Source: Prado023 sp963788325
Lineage (GTDB): Bacteria; Actinomycetota; Actinomycetes; S36-B12; CAIYMF01
Assembly: GCA_963788325.1 (NCBI GenBank)
Contig: CAWBGJ010000015.1
Span: 124,001 to 188,000 of the forward strand
DNA: 64,000 nt
Reading direction: 5' to 3'
In this document: positions 34,993 to 43,773 of the stretch, in pieces
Position numbering within the stretch: the first letter of the stretch is position 1
How the letters are laid out: every line of letters starts with the position of its first letter
Made by a program: the position numbers and the translations under genes
Notes under the pieces: generated by a model
The model's input: the letters and a program-made list of their open reading frames with translations, nothing else
Told to the model about the DNA's origin: nothing
Database searches by the model: none

Positions 34993-35110
34993 GTCATCCA
35001 CAGGTTGTGGTTGGTCTTCCACAGGTTCTGGACAGGTCATCCCCAGGTCGATCCCCAGGGCAGCCCCGTCCAGGTCAGGTAACGACTCGATGTACCCACC
35101 GGAGGTAACC

Positions 35111-35599
35111 ATGAACTGCCCCTTCTGCCGCTCTGCGGAGACCCGGGTGGTCGACTCGCGTTCCACCGAGGACGGCACATCGATCCGGCGCCGTCGGCTC
35201 TGCCCAGCCTGCAGCCAGCGGTTCACCACGATCGAGACGATGAGCATGCTCGTCGTCAAGCGATCAGGGGTCGTGGAGCCATTCAGCCGGGACAAGGTCG
35301 TGTCCGGGGTGCGCAAGGCGTGTCAGGGCCGGCCTGTCAGCGAGGACGACCTCGCGCTCATCGCCCAGCAGGTGGAGGAGCGCCTTCGTGCCTCCGGTCA
35401 GGCAGCGATCGCGTCCCACGACGTGGGGATGGCCATCCTCGGACCGCTGCGGATTCTCGATGAGGTCGCCTACCTGCGCTTCGCCTCGGTCTACCGATCA
35501 TTCGAGTCCCTCGCGGACTTCGACGCGGAGATCGCCCTGCTCCGGGCCGCCCCGGGGGATCGCGAGCGCGCGGTCGACCTGCGCACCAGCACTCCCTGA
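35111..35599 (+). CDS. nrdR: Transcriptional repressor NrdR
   Basis: 162 aa from ATG 35111 with GGAGGT at 35101-35106. Zinc ribbon cysteines C3, C6, C31 and C34 (NCPFC, LCPAC) with the RSTEDGTSIRRRR segment, then an ATP-cone domain (VVKRSGVVEPFSRDKVVSGV). It senses ATP/dATP and represses ribonucleotide reductase genes by binding NrdR boxes, one of which lies in its own promoter. nrdJ follows 94 nt later, so the repressor is probably co-transcribed with its target. Confidence 0.96.
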   Translation: MNCPFCRSAETRVVDSRSTEDGTSIRRRRLCPACSQRFTTIETMSMLVVKRSGVVEPFSRDKVVSGVRKACQGRPVSEDDLALIAQQVEERLRASGQAAIASHDVGMAILGPLRILDEVAYLRFASVYRSFESLADFDAEIALLRAAPGDRERAVDLRTSTP

Positions 35600-35693
35600 G
35601 AACCACGCACCGCCCACCACTTCCCTAGCACCGCGCAACACCATCCAGCAGCACTCATCGCGGGGACCCCGCGGCCGATCCAGAGGAGAACGC

Positions 35694-38559
35694 ATGACCC
35701 GAGCATCGTCGGACAGCCCCCGGGCCGCCGAGACCAAGAGCACCGGCGAACGCCGCCCACGCGTCGTGCCCAGCGTGCGCTTCGAGCGCGTGTTCACCAC
35801 CGAGGGCGTGCACCCCTACGACGATGTCACCTGGGAGACCCGCGACGTCATCCAGACGAACTGGAAGACGAACGAGACAGTGTTCGAGCAGCGGGGCGTC
35901 GAGTACCCCGACTTCTGGTCGGTCAACGCCTACACGATCGTCACCACCAAGTACTTCCGCGGCGCGGTGGGCACCCCTGCGCGCGAGCACAGCCTGCGCC
36001 AGTCTGATCGACCGCGTCGTGCTGACCTACGCACGTGCCGGCCGCGAGAACGGCTACTTCACCACCGAGGCCGACGCCGAGATCTTCGAGCACGAGCTGA
36101 CGTGGATGCTCCTGCACCAGGTGTTCTCGTTCAACTCACCGGTCTGGTTCAACGTCGGCACCGAGTCGCCCCAGCAGGTCAGCGCCTGCTTCATCCTCTC
36201 GGTCGATGACACCATGGACTCGATCCTCAACTGGTACCGCGAGGAGGGGCGGATCTTCAAGGGCGGCTCCGGAGCAGGACTCAACCTCTCGCGGATCCGC
36301 TCGAGCAAGGAGCTCCTGTCCAGCGGTGGCACGGCGTCGGGCCCGGTGTCGTTCATGCGCGGGGCGGACGCGTCGGCAGGGACCATCAAGTCCGGCGGGG
36401 CCACCCGACGCGCGGCCAAGATGGTCGTCCTGGACGTGGACCACCCCGACATCGAGGAGTTCATCGCCACGAAGGTCGCAGAGGAGGAAAAGATCCGCGT
36501 CCTGCGCGACGCCGGGTTCGACATGGACCTCGGCGGCAAGGACATCACCTCGGTGCAGTACCAGAACGCCAACAACTCCGTGCGTGTCTCCGACGAGTTC
36601 ATGCGCGCGGTCGAGGAGGACCGCGACTTCGGCCTGCGCGCACGCGGCAACGGCGAGGTGATCGAGACCCTCGGCGCCAAGAAGCTCTTCCGCAGCATGT
36701 CTGAGGCCGCGTGGGCGTGCGCAGACCCGGGAATCCAGTACGACGACACAATCAACGACTGGCACACCAACCCGGAGTCCGGGCGGATCACCGCGTCGAA
36801 CCCGTGCTCGGAGTACATGAGCCTGGACAACTCCTCGTGCAACCTGGCGTCGCTGAACCTGCTGAAGTTCCTGCGCGAGGACGACACCTTCGACGCGGTG
36901 CTGTTCAAGAAGTCGGTCGAGTTCATCATCACGGCGATGGACATCTCCATCTGTTTCGCGGACTTCCCGACCGAGGCGATCGGGGACACCACACGGGAGT
37001 TCCGCCAGCTCGGGATCGGCTATGCCAACCTCGGCGCGCTGCTGATGGCCACGGGCCTGGCTTACGACTCCGATGCGGGCCGCGCGCTGGCGGCCTCCAT
37101 CACGAGCCTGATGACCGGCACCGCCTACAAGCGCTCCGCCGAGTTGGCCTCGGTGGTCGGCCCGTACGACGGCTTCGCCCGCAACAAGGACGCCCACACC
37201 CGGGTGATGCGCAAGCACGCCGCCGCCACCGACACGCTGCGCTCCTACTCCGCGCTGGACGCCGACGTGCTCAAACTGGCCTCGCAGGTGTGGCATGAGG
37301 GCATCGGGATCGGCTCCGCGCACGGCTGGCGCAACGCCCAGGCCTCGGTCCTGGCTCCCACCGGCACCATCGGCTTCATGATGGACTGCGACACCACCGG
37401 CATCGAGCCCGACTTCTCCCTGGTCAAGTTCAAGAAGCTCGTGGGTGGGGGGTCCATGCAGATCGTCAATCAGACGATCCCGCGCGCGCTGCACCGGCTG
37501 GGCTACACCGGGGAGACCACCGAGGCCATCGTCGAGTACATCGCCGAGCACGGCCATGTCATCGATGCCCCGGCCCTCAAGTCCGAGCACTACTCGGTCT
37601 TCGACTGCGCGATGGGCCAGCGTGCCATCACCCCGATGGGGCACGTGCGGATGATGGCGGCCTGTCAGCCGTTCCTGTCCGGAGCCATCTCCAAGACCGT
37701 GAACATGCCCGAGACGGCCACCGTCGAAGAGGTCGAGGAGATCTACTTCCAGGCCTGGAAAATGGGTGTCAAGGCCCTGGCGATCTACCGCGACAACTGC
37801 AAGGTGGGCCAGCCGCTGTCCGACGGCAAGGCCAAGAAGGCCGACGCCAGCGCTCCCGTGGCGCAGGTCGAGTACCGGCCTATCCGCAAGCGGCTGCCCA
37901 AGTCCCGGCCGAGCCGGACCGTGTCGTTCGCAGTCGGTGGCGCTGAGGGCTACATGACCGCGGGATCCTACCCCGATGATGGTCTGGGCGAGGTATTCCT
38001 CAAGCTCGGCAAGCAGGGCTCGACCCTGGCCGGGGTGATGGACGCCTTCTCGATCGCCACCTCGATCGCCCTGCAGTACGGGGTGCCACTCGAGGCGTTC
38101 GTGAACAAGTTCGTGAACATGCGCTTCGAGCCCTCGGGGATGACCGATGACCCGGACATCCGCATGGCGCAGTCGATCGTGGACTACATCTTCCGAAGGC
38201 TGGCGCTGGACTACCTGCCCTACGAGGACCGCGAGGCGCTGGGGATCTTCACCGCCGAGGAGCGCGCGGCCCAGGTGGCCGCTACATACGGCGGCTCCCA
38301 GCTGGAGATCGACGTCGTGGGACTCGCCCAGTCGGTGCCCGGCTCGGATTCGGTGCCGGTTGAGTCCGGACCGCAGGCCGCGGGTCAGGCCGCCGGTGGC
38401 AAGTCCCTGTCCGGCGTGCACTCCTCAGCCGAGCTGCTCGATGCCATCAACGGCAAGGCCTCGGACGCGCCGCTGTGCATGACCTGCGGGGTGAAGATGC
38501 GCCCGGCCGGCTCGTGCTACGTCTGCGAAGGCTGCGGGAACACCAGCGGCTGCAGCTGA
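35694..38559 (+). CDS. nrdJ: Vitamin B12-dependent (class II) ribonucleotide reductase NrdJ, with one frameshift
   Basis: About 954 aa from ATG 35694 (AGAGGAGA upstream) after removing one extra base. The frame up to REHSLRQ ends in codon 36000-36002; an extra T at 36003 shifts it, and conserved LIDRVVLTYARAGRENGYF continues in the other frame. Catalytic motifs NPCSEYMSLDNSSCNLASLN, PTGTIGFMMDCDTTGIEPD and the C-terminal redox cysteines (CMTCGVKMRPAGSC, CEGCGNTSGC) are intact. It reduces ribonucleotides to deoxyribonucleotides with adenosylcobalamin. No cobalamin riboswitch is seen in the 94-nt gap upstream; control is probably via NrdR. Confidence 0.95.
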
Positions 38560-38570
38560 ACCACGCACGA

Positions 38571-38614
38571 CCGAGGTGGCCCGTTCCCCCGCTCGCGGGA
38601 AGGGGCCACCTCGG
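38571..38614 (+). terminator. Terminator hairpin after nrdJ
   Basis: A perfect 12-bp inverted repeat (CCGAGGTGGCCC / GGGCCACCTCGG) starting 11 nt after the nrdJ stop, with a loop of about 20 nt that itself contains CCCGCTCGCGGG. Confidence 0.75.
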
Positions 38615-38680
38615 CGCATGCGGGCTGCCGTCCACGGCCCCTTCGTCGGCGTGTCCCTTCCGCCGCGCGGCCATGGCTCC

Positions 38681-38686
38681 TAGGCT
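38681..38686 (+). promoter_or_regulatory. Possible -10 hexamer for the Pro-rich membrane protein gene
   Basis: TAGGCT, giving a leader of about 35-38 nt before ATG 38730. Confidence 0.35.
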
Positions 38687-38729
38687 CAGGTACGAGCCGG
38701 CCGAACGGTCGGCGGACAGGATTGAAGCC

Positions 38730-39758
38730 ATGAGTGAACCCACCGTCCCCCCGGAGCAGCCCGACGAGGAGTTGCCTTCGGCCCTGGGGGAGTCGTCGCT
38801 GAACCCCAGCGCGGACCTTCCCGATGAGGCACCGCCCGCCCCTCCCGCAGACGCGGCACCGGCCGAAGCCGCGCCCGTGGCACCCACACCACCCCCGCCG
38901 CCCGCCGGTTCCTACCCGCCGCCCCCGCCGCCCCCGCCGCCCCCGCCTCCGGGCGGCGCCTACCCGCCCCCGCCCCCTGCTGGCTCGTACCCCCCGCCAC
39001 CCCCGGGATCCGGGTTCCCGCCACCCCCGGGACCCGGGTTCCCGCCACCCCCGGGACCCGGGTACCCACCACCCCCCGGGGCCGGCTACCCGATGGGTGC
39101 CCCCCAACAGGCGCGCCCGTTCTCGGCCACGGACGCGATCGTCTACGGCTGGAACGGCTTCAAGAACAACATCGGCCCGTTGGTCGTCATCGGACTGGTG
39201 CTGCTGGCGGCCTCATTGCTGACCTCCCTGCTCACCAGCGCCTTCGACAACTGGCTGCTGAGCACGACGGCCAACCTGCTGGGCACGTTCATCTCGCTGG
39301 TGATCGCGCTCGGCCTGATCCGGGCGGCGCTGAGCATCGTCGACGGCAGGAAGCCGGCAGTCGAGGATCTCATCAGCACCAAGGACATCTTCGCCTACAT
39401 CATCGCCTCGCTCGTCGTATCGGTCCTGTTCGTCGTGGGACTCCTGCTGTGCATCCTCCCCGGGTTCATCGTGGCGTTCCTGGCGCAGTTCTACGGCTAC
39501 GCGATCGTCGACGAGAAGGCCGATGTCGCCGGCGGCGCGCCGTCCGCGGATCCGATCGGGGCGATCCGGACCTCCATGCAGATCGTCCTGGCCAACCTCG
39601 GCTCGCTGATCCTGCTGGCCATCCTGAGTGTGGTCCTCAACATGGTCGGTGCGCTGCTGTGCGGCGTTGGCCTGCTCGTGACCGTTCCGGTGACGGCCAT
39701 CGCTCTCGCCTACGCCTGGCGGTCCTTCTCCTCGGGACCGATCGCGGTCCAGGCCTGA
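38730..39758 (+). CDS. Membrane protein with a long proline/glycine-rich cytoplasmic N terminus
   Basis: 342 aa from ATG 38730. Residues 1-45 are acidic; residues ~50-130 are extremely Pro/Gly/Tyr-rich and repetitive; from ~145 the protein has about five to six hydrophobic helices (NNIGPLVVIGLVLLAASLLTSL; LVVSVLFVVGLLLCILPGFIV; LGSLILLAILSVVLNMVGALL). The membrane part resembles DUF975 / GPDPase-membrane-type integral domains (tentative). Such Pro-rich tails often mediate self-association or partner binding, but no function can be assigned. Confidence 0.7.
   Translation: MSEPTVPPEQPDEELPSALGESSLNPSADLPDEAPPAPPADAAPAEAAPVAPTPPPPPAGSYPPPPPPPPPPPPGGAYPPPPPAGSYPPPPPGSGFPPPPGPGFPPPPGPGYPPPPGAGYPMGAPQQARPFSATDAIVYGWNGFKNNIGPLVVIGLVLLAASLLTSLLTSAFDNWLLSTTANLLGTFISLVIALGLIRAALSIVDGRKPAVEDLISTKDIFAYIIASLVVSVLFVVGLLLCILPGFIVAFLAQFYGYAIVDEKADVAGGAPSADPIGAIRTSMQIVLANLGSLILLAILSVVLNMVGALLCGVGLLVTVPVTAIALAYAWRSFSSGPIAVQA
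38994..39065. repeat. Three 24-bp coding tandem repeats
   Basis: Near-identical 24-bp units starting at 38994, 39018 and 39042, each encoding about one PPPPGxGF/Y unit of the Pro-rich domain; unit 1 differs by GGATCCG for GGACCCG. Confidence 0.8.
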
Positions 39759-39776
39759 TCCACCCGTCCCGCCAGC

Positions 39777-40817
39777 TCAAGACTGGTCCGGCGTGCTGCC
39801 GGCCTGCTGGCAGACCAGGTCCCACAGCGCCGCTGCGGTGCCTGCGTCTGCCGCAGTGCCCGGCATCCGCACGGTTCCCCGTGGGCGCCGATCCAGCCAG
39901 AAGGACCCGTTCGGAGCGGGGATGGTCGGCACAGCCGCCAGCCACACGATCGTGTCTGCCCCCTGTGCCGGGCTGCGCAGGATCGGTCGGGTGAGGCGAT
40001 GGAATCGTGGGAGCGAGTCGCGGACCCCGGGCGTATCCGCCCAGCCGGGGTGCATGCTGTGGAACTGGACGGGGTCCGGGAACCGGGCAGCCCACTGCTC
40101 GGTGAGCACGACCTGCGCTCGCTTGGCCCGGGCGTAGGCGCGCACCCCGTCGTAGTCCTGCTCCCGGGACTGCACCGTGGCGATATCAAGCCCTTGGGCG
40201 TACATGCCACCCGAGGACACGGTCACCACACGTGGGCTGCTCCCGCGGGTCAGGTGCCCCAGCAGCCCAGAGGTCAGCAGGTGCGGGCTGAGCACCTGGG
40301 CGGCGTAGGTTGCCTCGAACCCTTCGGGCGTTCGCTGGTAGTCCGCCGACATCGCACCGGCGTTGTGAACCAGGACGTCCACGCTCGACCAGTGGGAACC
40401 CACGTCGTCGACCAACCGGCGCGCGTCGGCCAACCTCGTGAGGTCGGCGTGGAAGGCCCGCGCCGGCGGCCCGATCGGGGGTGCGTGTCGGGCGCGCCCG
40501 ACCTGCTGCTCGCGGTCGTCGGCCATCCGGGCACCGATGCGTGCTGCGACGGCCGCGGTCCGCTGGGCGTCCCTGCCGACCAGGCCCAGTTCCGCCCCGA
40601 GCCGGGCGAACTCAGTCGCTGCAGCCAGGCCGATCCCCGAGGTTCCCCCGGTCAGCAGCACCCGCCGGCCCTCCATCCTGGGCACCTCGGACCAGCCCTC
40701 GAGTCGGCGGCGCACCCGGATGCCCGGGCTGCCGAAGCCGCCGGCCACGCTGACCTCCAGACCCACGTCGACTGCCCGGGCAGCTGCTGACCGCATCCCG
40801 CGGCGGGTGAACTCCAT
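39777..40817 (-). CDS. Short-chain dehydrogenase/reductase (DHRS12-like)
   Basis: 346 aa from ATG 40817 (ATG 40835 also possible). After an unusual ~40-residue N-terminal extension (VAGGFGSPGIRVRRRLEGW), a classical SDR domain has the NAD(P) motif LLTGGTSGIGLAAA, VLVHNAGAM and the catalytic Ser with YxxxK (VVTVSSGGM, YDGVRAYARAKRAQ). The extension plus SDR is the layout of DHRS12-type oxidoreductases. Substrate unknown. An insertion DDREQQVGRARHAPPIGPP after the cofactor strand is not typical. Confidence 0.85.
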   Translation of the reverse strand: MEFTRRGMRSAAARAVDVGLEVSVAGGFGSPGIRVRRRLEGWSEVPRMEGRRVLLTGGTSGIGLAAATEFARLGAELGLVGRDAQRTAAVAARIGARMADDREQQVGRARHAPPIGPPARAFHADLTRLADARRLVDDVGSHWSSVDVLVHNAGAMSADYQRTPEGFEATYAAQVLSPHLLTSGLLGHLTRGSSPRVVTVSSGGMYAQGLDIATVQSREQDYDGVRAYARAKRAQVVLTEQWAARFPDPVQFHSMHPGWADTPGVRDSLPRFHRLTRPILRSPAQGADTIVWLAAVPTIPAPNGSFWLDRRPRGTVRMPGTAADAGTAAALWDLVCQQAGSTPDQS

Positions 40818-41088
40818 GCCCCCAGTCTGGGACATGCGCGAATCCCGGCGCGTCGCTGCCGTGGCTGGGCACGCCGCAGGCATAGCCTTCCACCAAGAGC
40901 CCGGGCGCTCTGCGGAGGGGAAGCCGCAGGATGTCCGGGCTCAACAACGCGCCGGAACCGCCCGCACCCGGCTTGGAGTTGTCCCAACAGGTAGCGCCTA
41001 TGGGCGCACCTCGGGGTAGCCTCTGCGCACAGCCGGTGACGCGCCCACGGTGGCAGCGCTCAGGGTCGAATCAAGGGGTGGAAACGCG
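40818..41088. other. 271-bp divergent intergenic region
   Basis: No open reading frame looks coding. A TAGCCT hexamer at 41017-41022 is a possible -10 for the GreA-like gene, whose ribosome site GGGGTGGAAA ends just before ATG 41089. Nothing else is recognisable. Confidence 0.4.
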
Positions 41089-41538
41089 ATGGATGCGCAC
41101 AGGGTCATGCTCACTGCCAGGGGACGGGAGATGCTGCAGGCACGCATCGACGAGATCGCCGGCGAGGAACTGCCCGAGATGCGCCCGCTGCTCGTCGAGG
41201 ATGAGCGCGACGAGCGGGTGGTGGCTGACTTCGAGCGCATGCAGGCCGAGCACGATCGCCTGGTGATCCTGCTCGGCACCGCCGGGACCATCGATCCCGC
41301 CGAGCTTGGCTCAGTGGTGACCCTCGGCAGCCGGGTCACCCTCACCGACGCCGACGGCGACGAACTCGTCGTGCGTGTGGTGGACCCGGAGGAGGCCTTC
41401 CTAGACGACGAACGGATCAGCAGCACCTCACCCCTGGCCAGGGCCCTCATGGGCTGCACTGTCGGCGATACCTGCGAGGTGGACGCCCCTGCCGGCACCT
41501 GGACGGCCACCGTGCTGGCCGTGGGCGAGGATTCCTGA
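41089..41538 (+). CDS. GreA/GreB-family transcription elongation factor-like protein
   Basis: 149 aa from ATG 41089. An N-terminal charged helical hairpin (MLTARGREMLQARIDEIAGE; DFERMQAEHDRLVILLGTA, ~8-70) is followed by a GreA-type C-terminal domain (LGSVVTLGSRVTLTDADGDE, ISSTSPLARALMGCTVGDTCEVDAPAGT). True GreA carries an acidic GDLSENAEY-like tip in the hairpin; that tip is absent and the hairpin is shorter. It may bind RNA polymerase through the secondary channel without classical cleavage activity (inference), as with other Gre-like regulators. Confidence 0.75.
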   Translation: MDAHRVMLTARGREMLQARIDEIAGEELPEMRPLLVEDERDERVVADFERMQAEHDRLVILLGTAGTIDPAELGSVVTLGSRVTLTDADGDELVVRVVDPEEAFLDDERISSTSPLARALMGCTVGDTCEVDAPAGTWTATVLAVGEDS

Positions 41539-41587
41539 CCCTGGTTCATCCACAGATTCCGCCCACTGCGGGTCCGAATCAGCGTCC

Positions 41588-42658
41588 ATGACCCACGGTG
41601 GGGTCATGACCGCCGAACCCGCCCTGCCGCCCATCACCTGCCCCACGAGCCTGATCGGCTCCTGCGCCCCGCTGCTCGGGTTCGTACCCGATCATTGCCT
41701 GGTCGCCTTCGTCCACGGTGTGCCCGGACGACCCTCCCCGGTGATCGTGCGCATCGACCTGCCCAGCCCGGATCACGCCGACGGTCTGGCCATGGAGCTC
41801 GCCGCGAGCATCGCGGGGACCGGCGGCAGCGCGGTCGACGTGGTCGCCTGGGTGCCCGACCGTGACGAGATCCTTCTGGCCGACCTGTCCAGCGCTGCGG
41901 TCCTGATACTGCTGGCCTCGCACCTTGCCGCGCTCGGTGTCGACCTCGGGGTGGGGCTGAGCACCAACGGACGGGTCTGGTGGACGCACGGCTGCCTGGA
42001 CCCGCACTGCTGCCCGGGGGAGTCCGAGGAACTGGAGCAGGACGTCCTAGGGGCGGTCCAGGCAGAGTTCGTCTACCGCGGCTACGCCCCGCTGGCCAGC
42101 CGTGCGGAGCTGGCCGCGCGGATCGCTGCCGACGGCGCACGGGCCGCCAAGGTCCAGACCTCGCTGGGCAAGCTGCCCCCCGCAGCGGGCGACGCGCGAT
42201 GGCGCGATGCACAGATCCGTTCCGTGTCCAAGGCGCTGATGCCGGCCCGTTCCTGTGGGCGACTCGCGGCACCGCTGACCCCCGCCACGTCTGCCCGCCT
42301 GCTGCGTGGGCTCCAGGACATCCGGGTCCGCGACGTGGTGCTGCATCGGCTCGTCGTCGGCGGCCGCGACTGCGACACCTGCTGGGCGTACACCATCGAC
42401 ACGCTGGTCGCCGCCCTGATCTCCGCACCTGCGGGTACCGGTGCGCCAGTCGCCACGATCCTGGCGCTGGTGACCTGGCTGCGCGGCGAGGGGGCCCTGG
42501 CGACACTCTGCATCGAGCGGGCCCTCGAGGAGGACCCGGGCTACCGGCTTGCGGACCTGGCCTCGGCGTTGATGACTCGGGGCACTGATCCCCGGGCCTG
42601 GCGGGCATCGCTGGCTTCGCTGCCCGAGTCCGAATGCCGAGATCCGCGGACCCGATGA
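41588..42658 (+). CDS. DUF4192 protein
   Basis: 356 aa from ATG 41588; ATG 41606 is an alternative. The family opening (TSLIGSCAPLLGFVPDHCLVAFV) and the Trp/Cys-rich segment VWWTHGCLDPHCCPGESEEL mark DUF4192, widespread in actinobacteria and of unknown function. A hydrophobic helical second half (ALVTWLRGEGALATLCIERAL) resembles helical repeats. The leader contains TCATCCACAGAT (41546-41557). It converges on the acyltransferase gene. Confidence 0.82.
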   Translation: MTHGGVMTAEPALPPITCPTSLIGSCAPLLGFVPDHCLVAFVHGVPGRPSPVIVRIDLPSPDHADGLAMELAASIAGTGGSAVDVVAWVPDRDEILLADLSSAAVLILLASHLAALGVDLGVGLSTNGRVWWTHGCLDPHCCPGESEELEQDVLGAVQAEFVYRGYAPLASRAELAARIAADGARAAKVQTSLGKLPPAAGDARWRDAQIRSVSKALMPARSCGRLAAPLTPATSARLLRGLQDIRVRDVVLHRLVVGGRDCDTCWAYTIDTLVAALISAPAGTGAPVATILALVTWLRGEGALATLCIERALEEDPGYRLADLASALMTRGTDPRAWRASLASLPESECRDPRTR

Positions 42659-42678
42659 CGGTGTGAGCCGCCCCGGGG

Positions 42679-42714
42679 CACCTTCCGGGCGACCTTCCGG
42701 GCCACCCTTCGGGC
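42679..42714. repeat. Three 12-bp imperfect tandem repeats between convergent genes
   Basis: Units of the form CNACCTTCCGGG repeat three times in the 62-bp gap between the DUF4192 and acyltransferase stop codons; the third unit differs by two bases. Confidence 0.6.
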
Positions 42715-42720
42715 CAGCGA

Positions 42721-43773
42721 TCAGGCCGCCGTACCCGCCGGGTGCTCGCGGTGCTCGGCCACCCACGCGTCCATCTGCTCCCACTCGTCGAACAACCATG
42801 CCGAGAGGCGGGCCTCATCGGTGGGTACGACTCCGGGGGCCACCGCATGCCAGCGCAACCACAGGGTCTTGTCCACGGGGAGTGTGGCCCAGATGTCGCC
42901 CACCGTATTCAGATCGTCGAGGCCTGTATGGGCCACCACCACGACCTGGAGGTCGGGGTTGGCCTCCAGCGCTGCCTGGACCCCGCGGCGACGCGGCGGC
43001 ATCAGGTGCACGATCCCCTCAGCCCGGCGCGCGGCCTCCTCGCGACCCGAGGCGCGCAACCGCTCGATCGCGTTGGCCCGTCGAGCCGCCGTGACGTTGC
43101 CGCCCTCCGGGAAGATCAGCAGCGCATCGCAGGGGGCCATGGTCGCGGCCAGCACTGTGATCGCTTCGATCACCTCGTCCTGCCGCACGGCGGCTGGATT
43201 CACGAAGGTCATCGGCAACCTGTTGAGCAGGACGTCGATGACCGGGTCCCACTGCAGCGTGTGCTTGAGGACGACTCGTGGCCGCCGGCCGGCCCACGAC
43301 AGCAACTCGTCCACCAGGAGGAAGGAGTCCCCGGGTCCGGCGTGCCGGCTCATCACCAACAACGGATGCTCCACCGTGCTGGCGTCGTGGTCATCACCGG
43401 GCAGTGGGGGTCCCTTCCGCTGGATCCGCAGCGCGAAGTAGCGCTGGGCGAACCACCGCAGGACCACCAGCGCACCGCGCAGGAGGGAGTAGTGGAAGGT
43501 CACGAACGCCGGCCGTCGCAGTGCCCAGCCGAACCCGCTGGCAAACCAGGCCAGGAAGGCCACGATCAGGACGACCACCTCCATGGTGAAGTACACGAGC
43601 CCGAACCCGAGCAGTCGCAGCCCGCGCAGGCGTCCGGGCAGCACCAGGGGCAGCAGGGCCAGCACCAGGATCACGCCGGGGATGGTGAGCAGCAGCAGCC
43701 CGATCCCCACCACGACGAACACGGGATCAATCACCAGGCGGCGCACCCACAGGGCAGGCAGTCCGATCCTCAC
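42721..43773 (-). CDS. PlsC-type 1-acylglycerol-3-phosphate acyltransferase-like protein
   Basis: 350 aa from GTG 43773. Two N-terminal hydrophobic segments (PVFVVVGIGLLLLTIPGVILVLAL; FTMEVVVLIVAFLAW) anchor a glycerolipid acyltransferase domain: catalytic HX4D in MSRHAGPGDSF, then MTFVNPAAVRQ and the FPEGG motif (LLIFPEGGNVT). It would acylate lysophospholipids or related acceptors at the membrane. It overlaps the patatin gene by 4 nt, so a coupled lipase-acyltransferase pair for phospholipid remodelling is plausible (inference). Confidence 0.87.
   Translation of the reverse strand: MRIGLPALWVRRLVIDPVFVVVGIGLLLLTIPGVILVLALLPLVLPGRLRGLRLLGFGLVYFTMEVVVLIVAFLAWFASGFGWALRRPAFVTFHYSLLRGALVVLRWFAQRYFALRIQRKGPPLPGDDHDASTVEHPLLVMSRHAGPGDSFLLVDELLSWAGRRPRVVLKHTLQWDPVIDVLLNRLPMTFVNPAAVRQDEVIEAITVLAATMAPCDALLIFPEGGNVTAARRANAIERLRASGREEAARRAEGIVHLMPPRRRGVQAALEANPDLQVVVVAHTGLDDLNTVGDIWATLPVDKTLWLRWHAVAPGVVPTDEARLSAWLFDEWEQMDAWVAEHREHPAGTAA

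Noticed and set aside
35600..35693. Cobalamin riboswitch before nrdJ
   Set aside because: The gap is only 94 nt and lacks the conserved B12-box sequence.
35995..36010. Programmed +1 frameshift in nrdJ
   Set aside because: No slippery codon/stop context is seen, NrdJ is not known to need recoding, and two other genes have similar single-base changes.
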